Shown here piece by piece: positions 22,118 to 33,500 of a stretch of 64,000 nucleotides of DNA. The DNA is from Batkoa obscura (Eukaryota > Entomophthoromycota > Entomophthoromycetes > Entomophthorales > Batkoaceae). Position 1 is the stretch's first letter, and every line of letters starts with the position of its first letter. The notes beneath the pieces were generated by a model that was not told where the DNA came from, did no database searches, and worked only from the letters and a program-made list of their open reading frames with translations. The DNA lies in contig JASVEC010000006.1 in NCBI GenBank assembly GCA_030770535.1, forward strand, positions 310,001 to 374,000, in the 5' to 3' direction. A program made the translations under genes and the position numbers.

Positions 22118-23035
22118 TTACTTCTTATACAGTTAATTAATAATAGTATTATAAATACCATTTTAATTCCTTGTTTCTTACAATGAATACCGATTTTATG
22201 AAATTAGAACTAATATAATATAGATATCAAAATGAGGTCAGTTTTATCGATTTGGTTGTAACTAAATAAAATATTTCATTAATATTATTCAATTATAAAA
22301 TCCATTATTAAGGTATAAGTAGCGTTTATTTATCTTATTTTTTACATGAATCTGATAAAATTAATGATATACCCTTACATGTAGGTTAGTTTAAAAGCTC
22401 AGTTCAAAGTGTCCAATTTAAATTTTATGAAAAATTCTGTTATAAAATAAATTAAATGAAAATCAAATGAATTTACTATAAAATTGAGCAGAGTCAGAAA
22501 TAGTTATTATAACTATTAAAATTATATTTTAAGTAAAACACCTATTAAAAATTGATAACTTTAAAAGTTTACAAGGTTTTATAATAATATAAATTTAAAA
22601 AACTAATGAAACCTTTATTTTAAGTTAAGTTAATAGTATACCAATCTAATAAATAGGGATATATTTTTGTGTTTAAGAATTCTACTAGCAATTTTTCCGC
22701 TCAAATAGCGCTTAAAAGAGGAAAAGTGATAAAGCCAAAAAAGACACCCCCAAATAATAGCTATAAAATTAATATTAAAATTACCAAAGTGGGAGCATTT
22801 TTGCTTTAGTATTTAATTGCCATATTTTCATAATTTATGCTACACAAAAGTGAACACTAATCAAAATTGAAAAAACATTCCAAAATATTAATATTATAAA
22901 CTACTAAAATTACTATATTGTAAAATATTAACTTTAATTATTTCATGTAATACACACCACAATTAATATATTAATAATGTCATTGAATTCGCATATAATA
23001 TCAACTAAAAGCTATAAACAACTTAATATTACCAA
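22118..23035. other. Intergenic, holds one palindromic element
   Basis: AT-rich, no coding frame. Apart from the 105-bp element copy at 22652, nothing was recognised. Confidence 0.45.
22652..22756 (+). mobile_element. 105-bp palindromic element, copy 3
   Basis: Forward copy: AATAGGGATATATTTTTGTG at the left, TTTTTCCGCTCAAATAGCGC in the core, AAGACACCCCCAAATA at the right. Confidence 0.85.
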
Positions 23036-23435
23036 TGTGAAAGTTGGTACTCAGTGGTATGAGTTAAAAGCAGCTCTTGCTTAATTAACTTGCCTTGAGT
23101 CGAATGTTCTTAGTTTATATAACTAAGATAGACTTAAATGAATAAGAATAATACGTAATAAGTTACGAACTGTGTAAAACAAATAGAATAGACAATACTA
23201 CTGTAAAATCTACGTAAGGCGCTGTCAGAAAGACTTAGTGGCTTTATTAATGGTACGATATCAGGGAGTAATTCAGTTAAAAGCCTCGAGTTAGTATGAA
23301 GAATCTCTTTTATACTCCAATAAGTATGGATATCAAAACGAGAGGATACTATTCCCTGCAATATGAAGTTAGAAATTCTCGCAGCAAATCAAAATAAGCG
23401 ACTCTGACTTGATTGTGTTTGAACTTGAGAACACA
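23036..23435 (-). mobile_element. Old solo LTR of the Ty3/gypsy family (fossil)
   Basis: Reverse-orientation, diverged match to the full length of the LTR at 27293, from TGTGAAA to ACACA, and exactly 400 bp like the younger LTRs. Shared landmarks include TTAGTTTATATAACTAAGATA and ACAAATAGAATAGACAATAC. No internal region is attached, so it reads as a solo LTR left by LTR-LTR recombination. The divergence marks it as much older than the element at 27293. Confidence 0.85.
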
Positions 23436-24246
23436 GCAACTTAAGTGATTGTTGTGTTATAATCAATCTGAGAGCTAATAAACCAATATTTCACACTAAA
23501 GAGAGAGAAATTAACTTATCCTTAAACAGTAACTAGCTAATTCCTTGTAATACTAAATCAAATTATAACAATAAATAGCACCTATGAATTATAGTATTAA
23601 AGATAATACTATAATTATAATTATATTATATTAAATAGTTAAAATTAACATCTATACTAGTTCATAATATTAACCTTTAGTTCTTTAATAATAATATTAT
23701 AATAATTATTTAAAAAACTAATATAAAATTAAAATGAAAAATACTTATTATAATTTAAAGCCTCCTTGCTACTTTAAACAATAAAAAATAACAATTCACC
23801 TCACCTATTAACACTTTGTAAATAAACCATTCACTTAATCATTTAGTTACATAATTTTAGTAACCCTAACTTAAAGTCTAAGTTTAAATAATCTAAACTA
23901 TTATTTAATAAAGGTTCTGATATATAAATTTGAGATTAAGCTTATAAGTGTAAATACAAATATTGTGGCTTATTGTTACCTACCTTCTAGGTGTTAATTT
24001 ATTTTTAATACCTGTTTTTATTTTATAAACATTTTTACTAGGTAAATAATTACTGGATTCTTTTACAAATTTTATTATTATTAATAATTTTAATAGTATA
24101 ATCTATTTTTATTTATTTTTGTTTTTTTAACTAATTCTATTTTATTTTATATAATTTTTATAATATCGTTAACTAAATTAAATGATGAGTTTGATTGTAT
24201 TCATTTACTTAATAAACTAAAGTATAAATCAACTCAATCTTTTTAA
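23436..24246. other. Intergenic, no gene seen
   Basis: AT-rich spacer between the solo LTR and the GH16 3' flank. No coding frame, RNA gene or repeat copy recognised. Confidence 0.45.
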
Positions 24247-24352
24247 TATATGTGGGTGTTTTTTTTGACTTCATCACTTTTTCCATCTTTTAAGCGCTAT
24301 TTGAGCGGAAAAACTGTTAGTAAAATTCTTAAACAAAAAAATACATCCCCAT
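24247..24352 (-). mobile_element. 105-bp palindromic element, copy 4 (reverse), in GH16 3' flank
   Basis: Reverse copy: ATATGTGGGTGTTTTTTTTG, CTTTTAAGCGCTATTTGAGC, end ATACATCCCCAT. It ends about 10 bp beyond the stop of the minus-strand GH16 gene, so it probably lies in that gene's 3' UTR or polyadenylation region. Confidence 0.85.
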
Positions 24353-24361
24353 TTATTGTAA

Positions 24362-25525
24362 TTAATTATAATTAAGTAAGATGGCCAATCCTAAAGGCAA
24401 TAAGGAATAAGATAGTGAGCTGGCACTGGAAGGAGCTTGACGACGAGAATCAATAATTTTAGTATTAGATTCCTCCTCCTTTAATGTACTTTTAACAATA
24501 TCAAACATCTTTTCATCACCTAATTCACCCCCACCTTGCATATCTTTTGAAGTTTTTGATTCTTCTTTATCGCCTTTTTTAACTAGACCTAGTTTTTCAT
24601 CAACTTCAAAATCATCATCTTTAGATAAAGGCTCTCCATAACATTCTACTTTGAAATTTCTTACACGTACAGAATAGTAACCATCTTTCTTCATATCTTC
24701 TGATTCCCAGTCAATGTAACCACCAGCCCAATCTCTAGTACCTTCTCCATTAGAACCACCATCCCAAATACCAAATGAAAATTGAGCTGGTTCCAAAGGA
24801 AATTCATCACCTGATCTCTTAACTTCCCGGATCATATTACCATCAACATACCATTGAACTCTATCAGCATTAAAATCAATAGCATAATTATGGAAATCTT
24901 CAAAGGAGTTTTTGATTTTATCAGCTTTAAAATGGGTTTGTTCTGGTGGTGGTACAATACCTTTATGATACCAATTGGTTTGTACTTCTTCAATTTTATG
25001 GCCAACCCATTCAAGATCAATTTCATCTTTACCTCTAGACATAGTAATAAAAGCGGAAACAACACCACCACCACGACTAGTTTTAATATCTGCAGATATA
25101 CGACCATAATTAACAAAACGAGTAGATTGTAAAGTAGATCCAGCATTAGCTTTACTCATTTTTAGTACAACTTCATTGCCTTGAACTTCATAATCACCAG
25201 CAATAGTGAAATCATATTTAGTATACTCCCCTTTATAATCACTAAGTTTAATGATTTTGTCTTTACTAAAACTACTTTCCATATTTTTACATGCTGGTAA
25301 TGGTAAACATTTTTTTCCTTTAGCATTACCCTCTTCAACACATGCGGAACCACAATATTCAAATGTTTTACCACAGAAACCTTCCTTGTTACAACATGGG
25401 CTATGTCTATTGCAAAGTCCTTTAACGTCAAAACATTTTCCTTTTGGTTCTTCTGATATTACTTGGGAAATTAGATTTAGTAATATACAGACTAGTAATA
25501 TACTTTGGAAATTAAGAGTAACCAT
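24362..25525 (-). CDS. CRH1: GH16 CRH-type chitin-glucan transglycosylase, GPI-anchored
   Basis: 387 residues, no intron. Signal peptide (about 1-24), then a Cys-rich chitin-binding-like module (about 30-73: GLCNRHSPCCNKEGFCGKT, EYCGSACVEEG), then the GH16 domain with the catalytic motif DEIDLEW (the two acidic catalytic residues) and WYHKG, DFNADRVQWYVDG, SFGIWDGG and DWAGGYIDW, as in yeast Crh1/Crh2/Utr2, which cross-link chitin to beta-1,6- and beta-1,3-glucan in the wall. The C-terminus ends in a Ser/Ala stretch and a hydrophobic tail (SYSLLPLGLAILLNYN), a GPI-anchor signal. An acidic Lys/Glu/Asp linker precedes it. Module order matches Crh2/Utr2 best. A TATAAATA box lies about 110 bp upstream. 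Confidence 0.93.
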   Translation of the reverse strand: MVTLNFQSILLVCILLNLISQVISEEPKGKCFDVKGLCNRHSPCCNKEGFCGKTFEYCGSACVEEGNAKGKKCLPLPACKNMESSFSKDKIIKLSDYKGEYTKYDFTIAGDYEVQGNEVVLKMSKANAGSTLQSTRFVNYGRISADIKTSRGGGVVSAFITMSRGKDEIDLEWVGHKIEEVQTNWYHKGIVPPPEQTHFKADKIKNSFEDFHNYAIDFNADRVQWYVDGNMIREVKRSGDEFPLEPAQFSFGIWDGGSNGEGTRDWAGGYIDWESEDMKKDGYYSVRVRNFKVECYGEPLSKDDDFEVDEKLGLVKKGDKEESKTSKDMQGGGELGDEKMFDIVKSTLKEEESNTKIIDSRRQAPSSASSLSYSLLPLGLAILLNYN

Positions 25526-25634
25526 TTTGGGTTATTTATAAAAATTAGAGCAGTATTAAAAGAGTGAAGTAGTTTATGTGTTCTACCTTTGAGCAAAACG
25601 AAAAAAATAAAAGCTCTTTTATCCTAATGAGGTG

Positions 25635-25642
25635 CTATTTAT
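25635..25642 (-). promoter_or_regulatory. TATA box of GH16 gene
   Basis: The reverse complement reads TATAAATA, about 110 bp upstream of the ATG at 25525. Confidence 0.45.
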
Positions 25643-26526
25643 ACGGAATTCATGATATGGAACTAGGTGAAATATTTGTACAATAAATAATAAGGATACA
25701 AAAATTTAAAAATGGTCTTAATTTAGAAATCAACCTTGAATCTTAATCACAAAATTCAATAACACATTAAGAACTAATAGTACAAGGATTAAATTAGAAT
25801 GTTCTAAATATTTTATTATAGTGAACTGTCATTTAAAAATGTTGATATATGTGTAGTTTCTATACTTTTGGCCTTGTATAGAACTTTATATGCACTTTAC
25901 ATGTACATTATGTCAATTACAAGTCAATCTTTATTTAAGTGTTTAATCAAAGCAACTTTAAATAAGATAATGAAATAAATTTTTACTTTATTAAAATGTT
26001 ATACAGTATGCCAAGATTTAGATTTCTTTTTAATTACTCCTTATTTAAAAACTCTCAAAGGAGCAAAGCTCCAAAATGTTTTATTAATAAGGCTAAGAAA
26101 ATTTATAATATAAACTTATTGATATAATGTATAAAGTTAACTGCTCTCTTTGATTCCATTTTTCTAAAGACCTTGAAGGAGTAAGCTTTTAAATAGTTTA
26201 TTGTCAGAAGATATTAAAGTTTTAATAAACCTAAAAGGTAAGGAGATAAAGGGTAAGTAAAAGACGGTAAAATTTTCAGATTTTTATTGCTATAATTATC
26301 AGGTGTTATTATTTGTAAAAAAGCTTACAATAAATAATTTAAATAGTTTTATTTTTATTTTTTGTAAAATTTATAAATATCAACTTATGAAAAATTAAAT
26401 ACAAAATCAAGCGAATCTATTTTTATATTTTTTCATAATAGGAACACCTTGCGGTTGATTGCCGTAGCCAATCATTATAAACCCAAATAAATCTTATAAA
26501 ATTCCAAATTTGGACAAAGATTTTTA

Positions 26527-26632
26527 TATAGGGATGTATTTTTGTGTTTAAGAAATTTACTAACAATTTTTCCGCTCAAATAGCGCTTAAAAGATGGAAA
26601 AAGTAATGAAGCCAAAAAAAACACCCACATAT
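26527..26632 (+). mobile_element. 105-bp palindromic element, copy 5
   Basis: Forward copy: ATATAGGGATGTATTTTTGT, CCGCTCAAATAGCGCTTAAA, end AAAAACACCCACATAT. Confidence 0.88.
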
Positions 26633-27065
26633 ATTAAAAATAAAACATCACTTTTAAATAAGATTTCGTAATATCTGTGAGTCATTTTATTGACTTTTTA
26701 CATTTTTTAAATATAGCTTTTACAATTGGAAATCACATTTGAATCCGTAAAGCTGCAATCTTTGTCATTTTCAAATGACAGCTTTGCAGTAGAATCTTAT
26801 GACATATAATACAAATATATAATATAGTTTTTGATATATAAAAAAACATGGGAATAAAAAAATAAATATAAAAATAAAAATATTTACCATCATCATTATT
26901 ATATTCTTCATAACATCTATTAAAAAAAACATCAGATTCATCTATTAAAAAAACATCACCATATAGTATTCTGTTTTTACAAAAATAAATAGTTTTTAAT
27001 TTTTCAAAAAAATAAACTAATAGTAATTCTGGTTTATTTTTTTATGCTGTTAAATATTTTCAACT

Positions 27066-27170
27066 ATATGGGGATGTATTTTTTTGTTTAAGAATTTTGT
27101 TGACAATCTTTCCACTAAATGGTGTTTAAAAGATGGAAAAAGTGATGAAGCCAAAAAAACACCCACATAT
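27066..27170 (+). mobile_element. 105-bp palindromic element, copy 6 (reference copy)
   Basis: Representative of a 12-copy family. Left end TATGGGGATGTATTTTTTTG; right end AAAAAACACCCACATA, whose reverse complement (TATGTGGGTGTTTTTT) nearly repeats the left end. Family core CAAATAGCGCTTAAAAGATG, then GAAAAAGTGATGAAGCC; this copy reads CTAAATGGTGTTTAAAAGAT in the core. The two halves also pair inside (TTTCCGCT against AGCGCTTAAAAGATGGAAA), so the unit folds back on itself. No coding capacity, no polymerase III A/B boxes, no poly-A tail. The ends sit next to TA, compatible with a Tc1/mariner-type MITE. Confidence 0.88.
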
Positions 27171-27292
27171 TTTTATTTGAAAAATAGTTCATATTATGAA
27201 ATATTAATATTTTTTAATTTAAAATATTTGTGTTTATTTTTAAACTAAATTATTTGTTATTAACTTATTTAAATCAGTGTATTTATTATAGT

Positions 27293-27692
27293 TGTGAAAT
27301 ATCGCTTTGTCAGTCCCATGGTTAATTATTTTGATTTGTTATGAGAATTTCTAGTTCCACCCAAAAGAATATTATCTTCTCATTTTGATACTTATACTTT
27401 TCAGAGTATAAAAGAGTTTACAGAATATAATAGTTCGAGGCTTTTTAACTGAATTAATCCCTGATATCTCGAACATTTAATAAAGCCACTAAGTTTTCTT
27501 AATAGTATTTTACATAGATTTTACATTAGTATTGTCTATTCTATTTGTCTTATATAGCTTGTAACCTATTACGTGCTATTCCTCATAACCCAAGTCTATC
27601 TTAGTCACATAAACTAAGACCTTTCGACTTATAGTGTAGTCAACCCAGCAATAGCTGTTCTTGACTCCAAACCCTGAGTACCAGATTTCACA
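27293..27692 (+). repeat. 5' LTR
   Basis: 400 bp, TGTGAAAT...TTTCACA. Matches the 3' LTR with no difference seen. Contains a TATAAAAG box (GAGTATAAAAGAG, about 27410) that probably starts the element's RNA. Confidence 0.93.
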
Positions 27693-27821
27693 TTTGGCGC
27701 TCATAACTGGGAAAGCTCTTATAACTATTTTAGATAGCCTTTATAATCTTTCCTTTACGGTCCTTACCGCGTAACCACCCCAAACAAAGAAAAACCCCCT
27801 TAACCTCCTTAATTCTCAACT

Positions 27822-30338
27822 ATGGTCGACAATGGTCTTGCACCTTATTTTGCGGACTCAAAATACCTTCTTGATAACCGTCAACAGTTGATCATCACTG
27901 AATACGACATGGGTAGTAGTGATGAAGAGGAAGCTAGTGTTCTGACCCCAGAAATAGAAACTGCTGCTTTAAATCAAGCTGCACTACCTCCTCACGTTGT
28001 AAACTCAGTCGTTACCTACGGAGCTGTCCCTATGCACGTCCTTGATGGTGACCTCTCCGCTTGGAGACAATACCAAAATAGTGGCTCCAGTACTCAAATC
28101 AATTTTCGTGCCCAGTACCAAACGGTACCTACCCTTTCCCACGTTCAACAATATCTAGTAGAGTTCCTGCACAACAAACTCATCCAGATGGTTGGTGAAC
28201 TCGACCGTCTTTCAATTCATAACAATGAATTGTCTACCTCTTTGAGCTCACTTTTAGCTACGGTTAACAACCTTTCCATGATCAGTAACCAAAAGAGTGG
28301 TGTCATCGCCCCTTCAAATGAACTCCATGTTAGTAAGTTAAATGAGCTCAATCAAAGACTTAATAACACCGTTACCTATGAAGCCCACAGAGAATTAGTA
28401 AGAGAAGTAGGAGATCTCAAAGCTGAATTACGTCAGCTCGATACTGCTCTACATTCTGAACTTGTTAAAATCTCCGATGAGATCAACCTTTCCCTCACTG
28501 AGATCAATGACCATACTACTGAAAGAATCTCAGATATCGACGGAAAAACAAAAGCCACTTTCGCAGAACTCCATAGATCGCTAATGAATAAATTCAAAGA
28601 GTATAATCACCGCTTATCCTGTATTGAACAATCCCCTCCATCTACTTCAACCAAAGATGCTAGAATCTTGGCTTTAGAACAAGATTTAGCTGTTTGTAAT
28701 GAACAAATGGCTCAACAAGTGACTACCATTAGCCAGCTTATCACCTCCAATAATAATTTGAAGGAACAAATTAGACTGGACAAAGAACAAACAGTAGTTG
28801 ACTGGGAGGAAATCTCGCGTAACATACAGAGTACCAGAGAAGAGCTCATTCTTCTTCAGACTAAGGTAGCTTCCAATACTAACCAAATCAAGGCATCTTC
28901 TTGCAATTGTAGAAAGGAGCGTATTGCTGTTTCAGCACCTCCCTCCAGACTCTCGAGTTACAGAGACGTTCCAAGATACAATATATATGATCTGGGTGAT
29001 AGTGCCACAGAATCTATCTTTGGTACTGAATATCAAATAAACCATAAGTATCATGGTTCTGTTCACTTGGTACAACCGGATGATCAAACAAAGAAAGAAG
29101 AGAACTCTCCTCAAGTTTCCACATACCTACCCCAATCAAATCCTAGAATGACTGCTGTACCTACTGATGGTATTTACTCAAGAAATCCTGCTACAGGATC
29201 TAACGCTGATCCAATACGACCTCGTGTACAATCTTATGCTGAAGTCAACTTAGCCAATCCTTTTAACAAAAATAAGTCATCACATATTGCTCCTCAAATC
29301 GCTCAACATATATCCTATGAGAAATCTTCACCTCACTATGTACAAGCCGATCCGATTACTGTTCAACATGATCATGGTATATCACACAATACCCATGACG
29401 CTTATTTTAGTCATCCTGGACCTTCTGGTAACGATCCAAAATCACATAGCTTCTCAACACACCGCCACAACTACCCAAGAAGCTCCCAACCTGTTAACAC
29501 AAAGTTTAATTTTAGTCTTTTATTCAATCCAAGTGAAATTACTGCTACTACCTTCATTAAAGCTCTAGAAGTTCATCTCGATGCCAACAACTGGACCTAT
29601 GAATGTCGTCCTCAATGCCTTTTAGGTCAACTACAAACAAATGAACTTTCTTGGTGCATGACTTTACCTGACGACTTACGCAGTAATTGGGATTCCTTCA
29701 AAAAGGCGTTTATAGACCATTATGATTCCGATGTAAAAATGGAAGCAAAAAAGGCAGCCCTCTTATCTTTACGTTTAGACGACGAAAGTAAACTTGAGAG
29801 TTTCATTACAAACGTAAGAAATCGTGCTAATGCCTTAATTTCCTGTGGAAAGTTAAGCGTTACAGACCTCCGCCTGGCCTTCCAGCGAAACCTTCCAAGT
29901 CATATCGCATGCCTTTTTCTAGATCCTCATCATAACATCACCAACGTTACACAGATGATAGAGATTTTAGAATTATACCTTGGAAGTCCAAAAAGTGAAG
30001 TTAGACCCAAGAAATTATATGTTAATCACATAGATAAAGGGATGGACAACAACGAATACCTTCATTGTTTTACCATCACTCAACAACACTACTCCAACCA
30101 TCGTAAATCTCGAGTATTTACTGGATGCTGGAACTGTGGTGAATATGGACACATTACCGTTAACTGCACTGAACCAAAGCCAGAAAATGGTATTTTTAAA
30201 TATTATTTCGAAAAGAATGTTCGCAACAATGAACGTTTCAATAAAAATAAACAAATAAATCACCTCAATTATAACGATACTGAAGGCGATGATACTGAGA
30301 AGTTTGTCGACTCCGATAACGAGTCAAAAAACTTCTAA
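27822..30338 (+). CDS. Gag-type protein of the LTR element
   Basis: 838-residue open frame. A long coiled-coil-rich N-terminal half (about 130-370, heptad-like Leu/Ile/Glu pattern) precedes a Gly/Pro/His/Ser-rich linker, the retrotransposon capsid region (about 565-690; DLRSNWDSFKKAFIDHYDS) and one CCHC zinc knuckle, CWNCGEYGHITVNC, near 769-782. The unusually long N-terminal extension is the odd part; typical Ty3/gypsy gags are much shorter. Structural protein of the particle. Confidence 0.88.
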   Translation: MVDNGLAPYFADSKYLLDNRQQLIITEYDMGSSDEEEASVLTPEIETAALNQAALPPHVVNSVVTYGAVPMHVLDGDLSAWRQYQNSGSSTQINFRAQYQTVPTLSHVQQYLVEFLHNKLIQMVGELDRLSIHNNELSTSLSSLLATVNNLSMISNQKSGVIAPSNELHVSKLNELNQRLNNTVTYEAHRELVREVGDLKAELRQLDTALHSELVKISDEINLSLTEINDHTTERISDIDGKTKATFAELHRSLMNKFKEYNHRLSCIEQSPPSTSTKDARILALEQDLAVCNEQMAQQVTTISQLITSNNNLKEQIRLDKEQTVVDWEEISRNIQSTREELILLQTKVASNTNQIKASSCNCRKERIAVSAPPSRLSSYRDVPRYNIYDLGDSATESIFGTEYQINHKYHGSVHLVQPDDQTKKEENSPQVSTYLPQSNPRMTAVPTDGIYSRNPATGSNADPIRPRVQSYAEVNLANPFNKNKSSHIAPQIAQHISYEKSSPHYVQADPITVQHDHGISHNTHDAYFSHPGPSGNDPKSHSFSTHRHNYPRSSQPVNTKFNFSLLFNPSEITATTFIKALEVHLDANNWTYECRPQCLLGQLQTNELSWCMTLPDDLRSNWDSFKKAFIDHYDSDVKMEAKKAALLSLRLDDESKLESFITNVRNRANALISCGKLSVTDLRLAFQRNLPSHIACLFLDPHHNITNVTQMIEILELYLGSPKSEVRPKKLYVNHIDKGMDNNEYLHCFTITQQHYSNHRKSRVFTGCWNCGEYGHITVNCTEPKPENGIFKYYFEKNVRNNERFNKNKQINHLNYNDTEGDDTEKFVDSDNESKNF

Positions 30339-30514
30339 GTGGGAGGATAAATGAGGATCCCCCTTCCACGAAGTTAAAAATTCCTCCTGATCCAGATGAA
30401 AGCACTGGATTAGACCTTAAATTTAATACGCTTTCAAAATTTGACCCCTCTACCCTCATCCTAGCACTTCCTTCGCGAATTCGTGGTAGACCTAAAAAGA
30501 AAAAAGTCCCTGTT

Positions 30515-33500
30515 GTGGAAATCCCTAAAGTCATTCCACCTCGAATTTTCAAGCTACCTGATAACTCTATTAATGCTCCTGATTCGATTCCAATGAACGA
30601 GATCTCCAAACCTTACATCTCACAATTATCTGATTTATCTAAACTATCCCTCACACAAAGCGAACTAGATAACACGCATCAGTGGTTAACCAATGTTACG
30701 ATCCCAATCCCGCTAGACAAGATCTTAACTGGAGAATCAGACTTAGCAATTGCATTTAGAAAAATTATTAGAGAATACCAGAATCCAAATAAACAGATTC
30801 TTTTAGTAAACCTCGATGACAAAGCTAACTCCATCGATTGTACTTACATCAATGCGTCAATTTATAAAAAGAATGTACGCATCATATTAGATAGTGGAGC
30901 TCCTATCAATTTCATATCGAGTCGTCTGGTAAAACGATTATCCTTTAAACCAGATATAGATTGCTCAGACACCTTTGGTACAGCTGGAACTGGAACTACT
31001 ACAGCACTAGGAGCATACTCATCAATACCAATCAAATTTGGAAAACTAACCTTAGCCTTTCCAGCAATAGTATTAGAAAGTGAAGGTTATGACTTCCTCC
31101 TAGGCACCGAATTCTTTGTGAAACACGGTTGTCAATTGTTGTACGATCAAAATATCTTAAAAATATTAGATCAATCCATCCCAATGTACTACAATAAACC
31201 AAGAGACCTATCTATCAATATGATAAACAATAAATCTCCTGGCTGCCGTATAATGAACTATCGGACCAACAATAAATTAATTGATGTCACTCTCTGCGGA
31301 TCAGAATCCGTAATTCATCAATATCCGGAGATAGCATATAAACAGTCTGGAATTCCCGTTATTTCTCCTAAGAACTTATTAATACCGCCTAAGTCACAGA
31401 TAGTATTAGATACTGAGATCTCACTATGGATACCTAAGGAATTCCATTTATCTATATATAGTATAGAAGGTGTCTCACAATTAGAACCACTAACTATGCC
31501 CGGAATTTTAGGCAACAACATGAATGAGACTATCAAGTTATTACTTGCAAACATTACCAAAAAAGAAATCAATATCTCTAGAGGCCAACAGATTGGCACG
31601 ATATACGTAGAAAACAACGCCTTGATTAATACTTTCAGTAAATTTGCAACACTAGAAGAATTTCAAATTCACGAAGAGGCCCCAAATAACCAAGCCCTTT
31701 TTGTGGAAAAAGACACTATTAACCATCTAAACCAAGATGAACAACTCCAATTTTATAAATTGCTGGAGGAATATAAAGACATATTCGCAACTTCAGAAGA
31801 AGATATTGGTTGCGCTCGCAATACTAAACATAAAGTATATACATGTGATTCATTACCCGTCGCAACTAAAGCATATCGTAAATCTCAATCTGAACTCAAA
31901 GCAGAACGAGAAGAAGTTCAAAAACTCTTAAGGCTAGGTTTAATCATTCCTTCAAATAGTCCATGGGCCTCCCCCCTTATGATCGTTAAGAAAAAAGATG
32001 GAACTAATAGAGTAGTTATGGACTATAGAAAGCTTAACAAAATCACAAAGAAAGATGTATACCCTCTACCCAGAATAGACGATGCGGTTGACCGATTACA
32101 AGGTGCTAAATACTTTTCAGCAATGGATTTAATCTCAGGATACTGGCAGGTAGAAATGGATCCAGAAGACCAAGAAAAGTGCGCTTTAATAACTTCTGAA
32201 GGACTATTTCAACCAACTAGGATGCCACAAGGCCTTTCGAACGCTCCCGCTACATTCCAGCGTCTTATGGATAATACACTAGGTGACCTTAAACTTTCGT
32301 GCGTATTAATTTACTTAGATGACTTGAATGTGTTTTCAAGAACTTTTATAGATCACTTAACTCATCTTAAAGCAGTATTTGAGCGCCTCCGTCAAGCCAA
32401 TCTAAAGTTAAAACCAAAGAAGTGTTCATTCTTCCAAACTAGTTTGGAATTTCTAGGCTATAAAGTCTCTGACAAAGGACTAGCCCCTATTCCAAATAAA
32501 CTAGATGCAGTGAAGGAGCTTCTCCCCCCAACTACGATGCGGGAGGTACAAGTATTCCTTGGATTAATGAATTATTATCGAAGGTTTATAAAAGACTTTT
32601 CGAATTTAGCTACCCCACTGTTCCAATTACTAAAGAAAGAAGTCAAGTTTCAATGGAAGGAAGAACACCAACAAGCTTTTGAAGAGCTTCGCAACAAGCT
32701 GCTTAACGCCCCAGTATTGATGTTTCCAAATTTCTCAAAGCCCTTCTCACTACATACTGACGCTAGTCTAACTGCAGTTGGAGGTGTTTTAAGTCAACTC
32801 GATGATAACAATTGTGAACACCCAATAGCCTATACCTCTAGGACCTTGTCGAAACACGAAAGGAACTACACTACAACAGAGAAAGAATGCCTTGCAATTA
32901 TTCATGCTATAAAGGCATTTAGACCGTATATCTACGGCACTCACTTTACTGTTATTACTGATCATGTTTCCCTAAAATGGTTGTATTCAATCACTAATCC
33001 TGAAGGACGTTTAGCTAGGTGGGCTCTAAAACTACAATCGTATAGTTTTGATATAGTATATAAACCAGGTAAAGATCATCAAAATGCAGATGGGCTTAGC
33101 AGGTTACCCAGAATTTGTCTAGCTACCCCCATAGATGATGATTTGTACAATCTATTGGGTAATAAAGATAAATGGCCGCAGCAGCAGCCTGAACTCAAAC
33201 AATGGCTTGAGAAAAACGCTCAAAATATCATTGTAAGAGATAATGCCTTGTATAAAAAGATTAAGGGAACATATATTCCATATATTAGGCCTTCTTCACG
33301 ACTATCTGCATGCCAACAATTCCATGATGTAATCTGTGGACATTCAGCCTTCCAAAAAACATACGATACTATGAAAGTCTCCTGCTATTGGGAATCAATG
33401 ATACCAGATTTGGAAGACTTTATAAATAATTGCGATGTTTGCAAGAGGGAACAAAGTAAAATAAAAGCTACAGCCTATAAGTTTATTTTACCTAAACATG

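Larger units (their letters stand above)
25643..27292. other. Intergenic with two palindromic elements
   Basis: No coding frame. It contains two forward copies of the 105-bp element (26527, 27066) and a small hairpin near 26777 (TGTCATTT...AAATGACA) inside a weak larger inverted repeat. Its right end is the insertion point of the LTR element. Confidence 0.5.

Noticed and set aside
27066-27170. 105-bp element as a tRNA-derived SINE or small RNA gene
   Set aside because: No A/B boxes, no A-rich tail, both orientations equal in form, and inverted ends instead.
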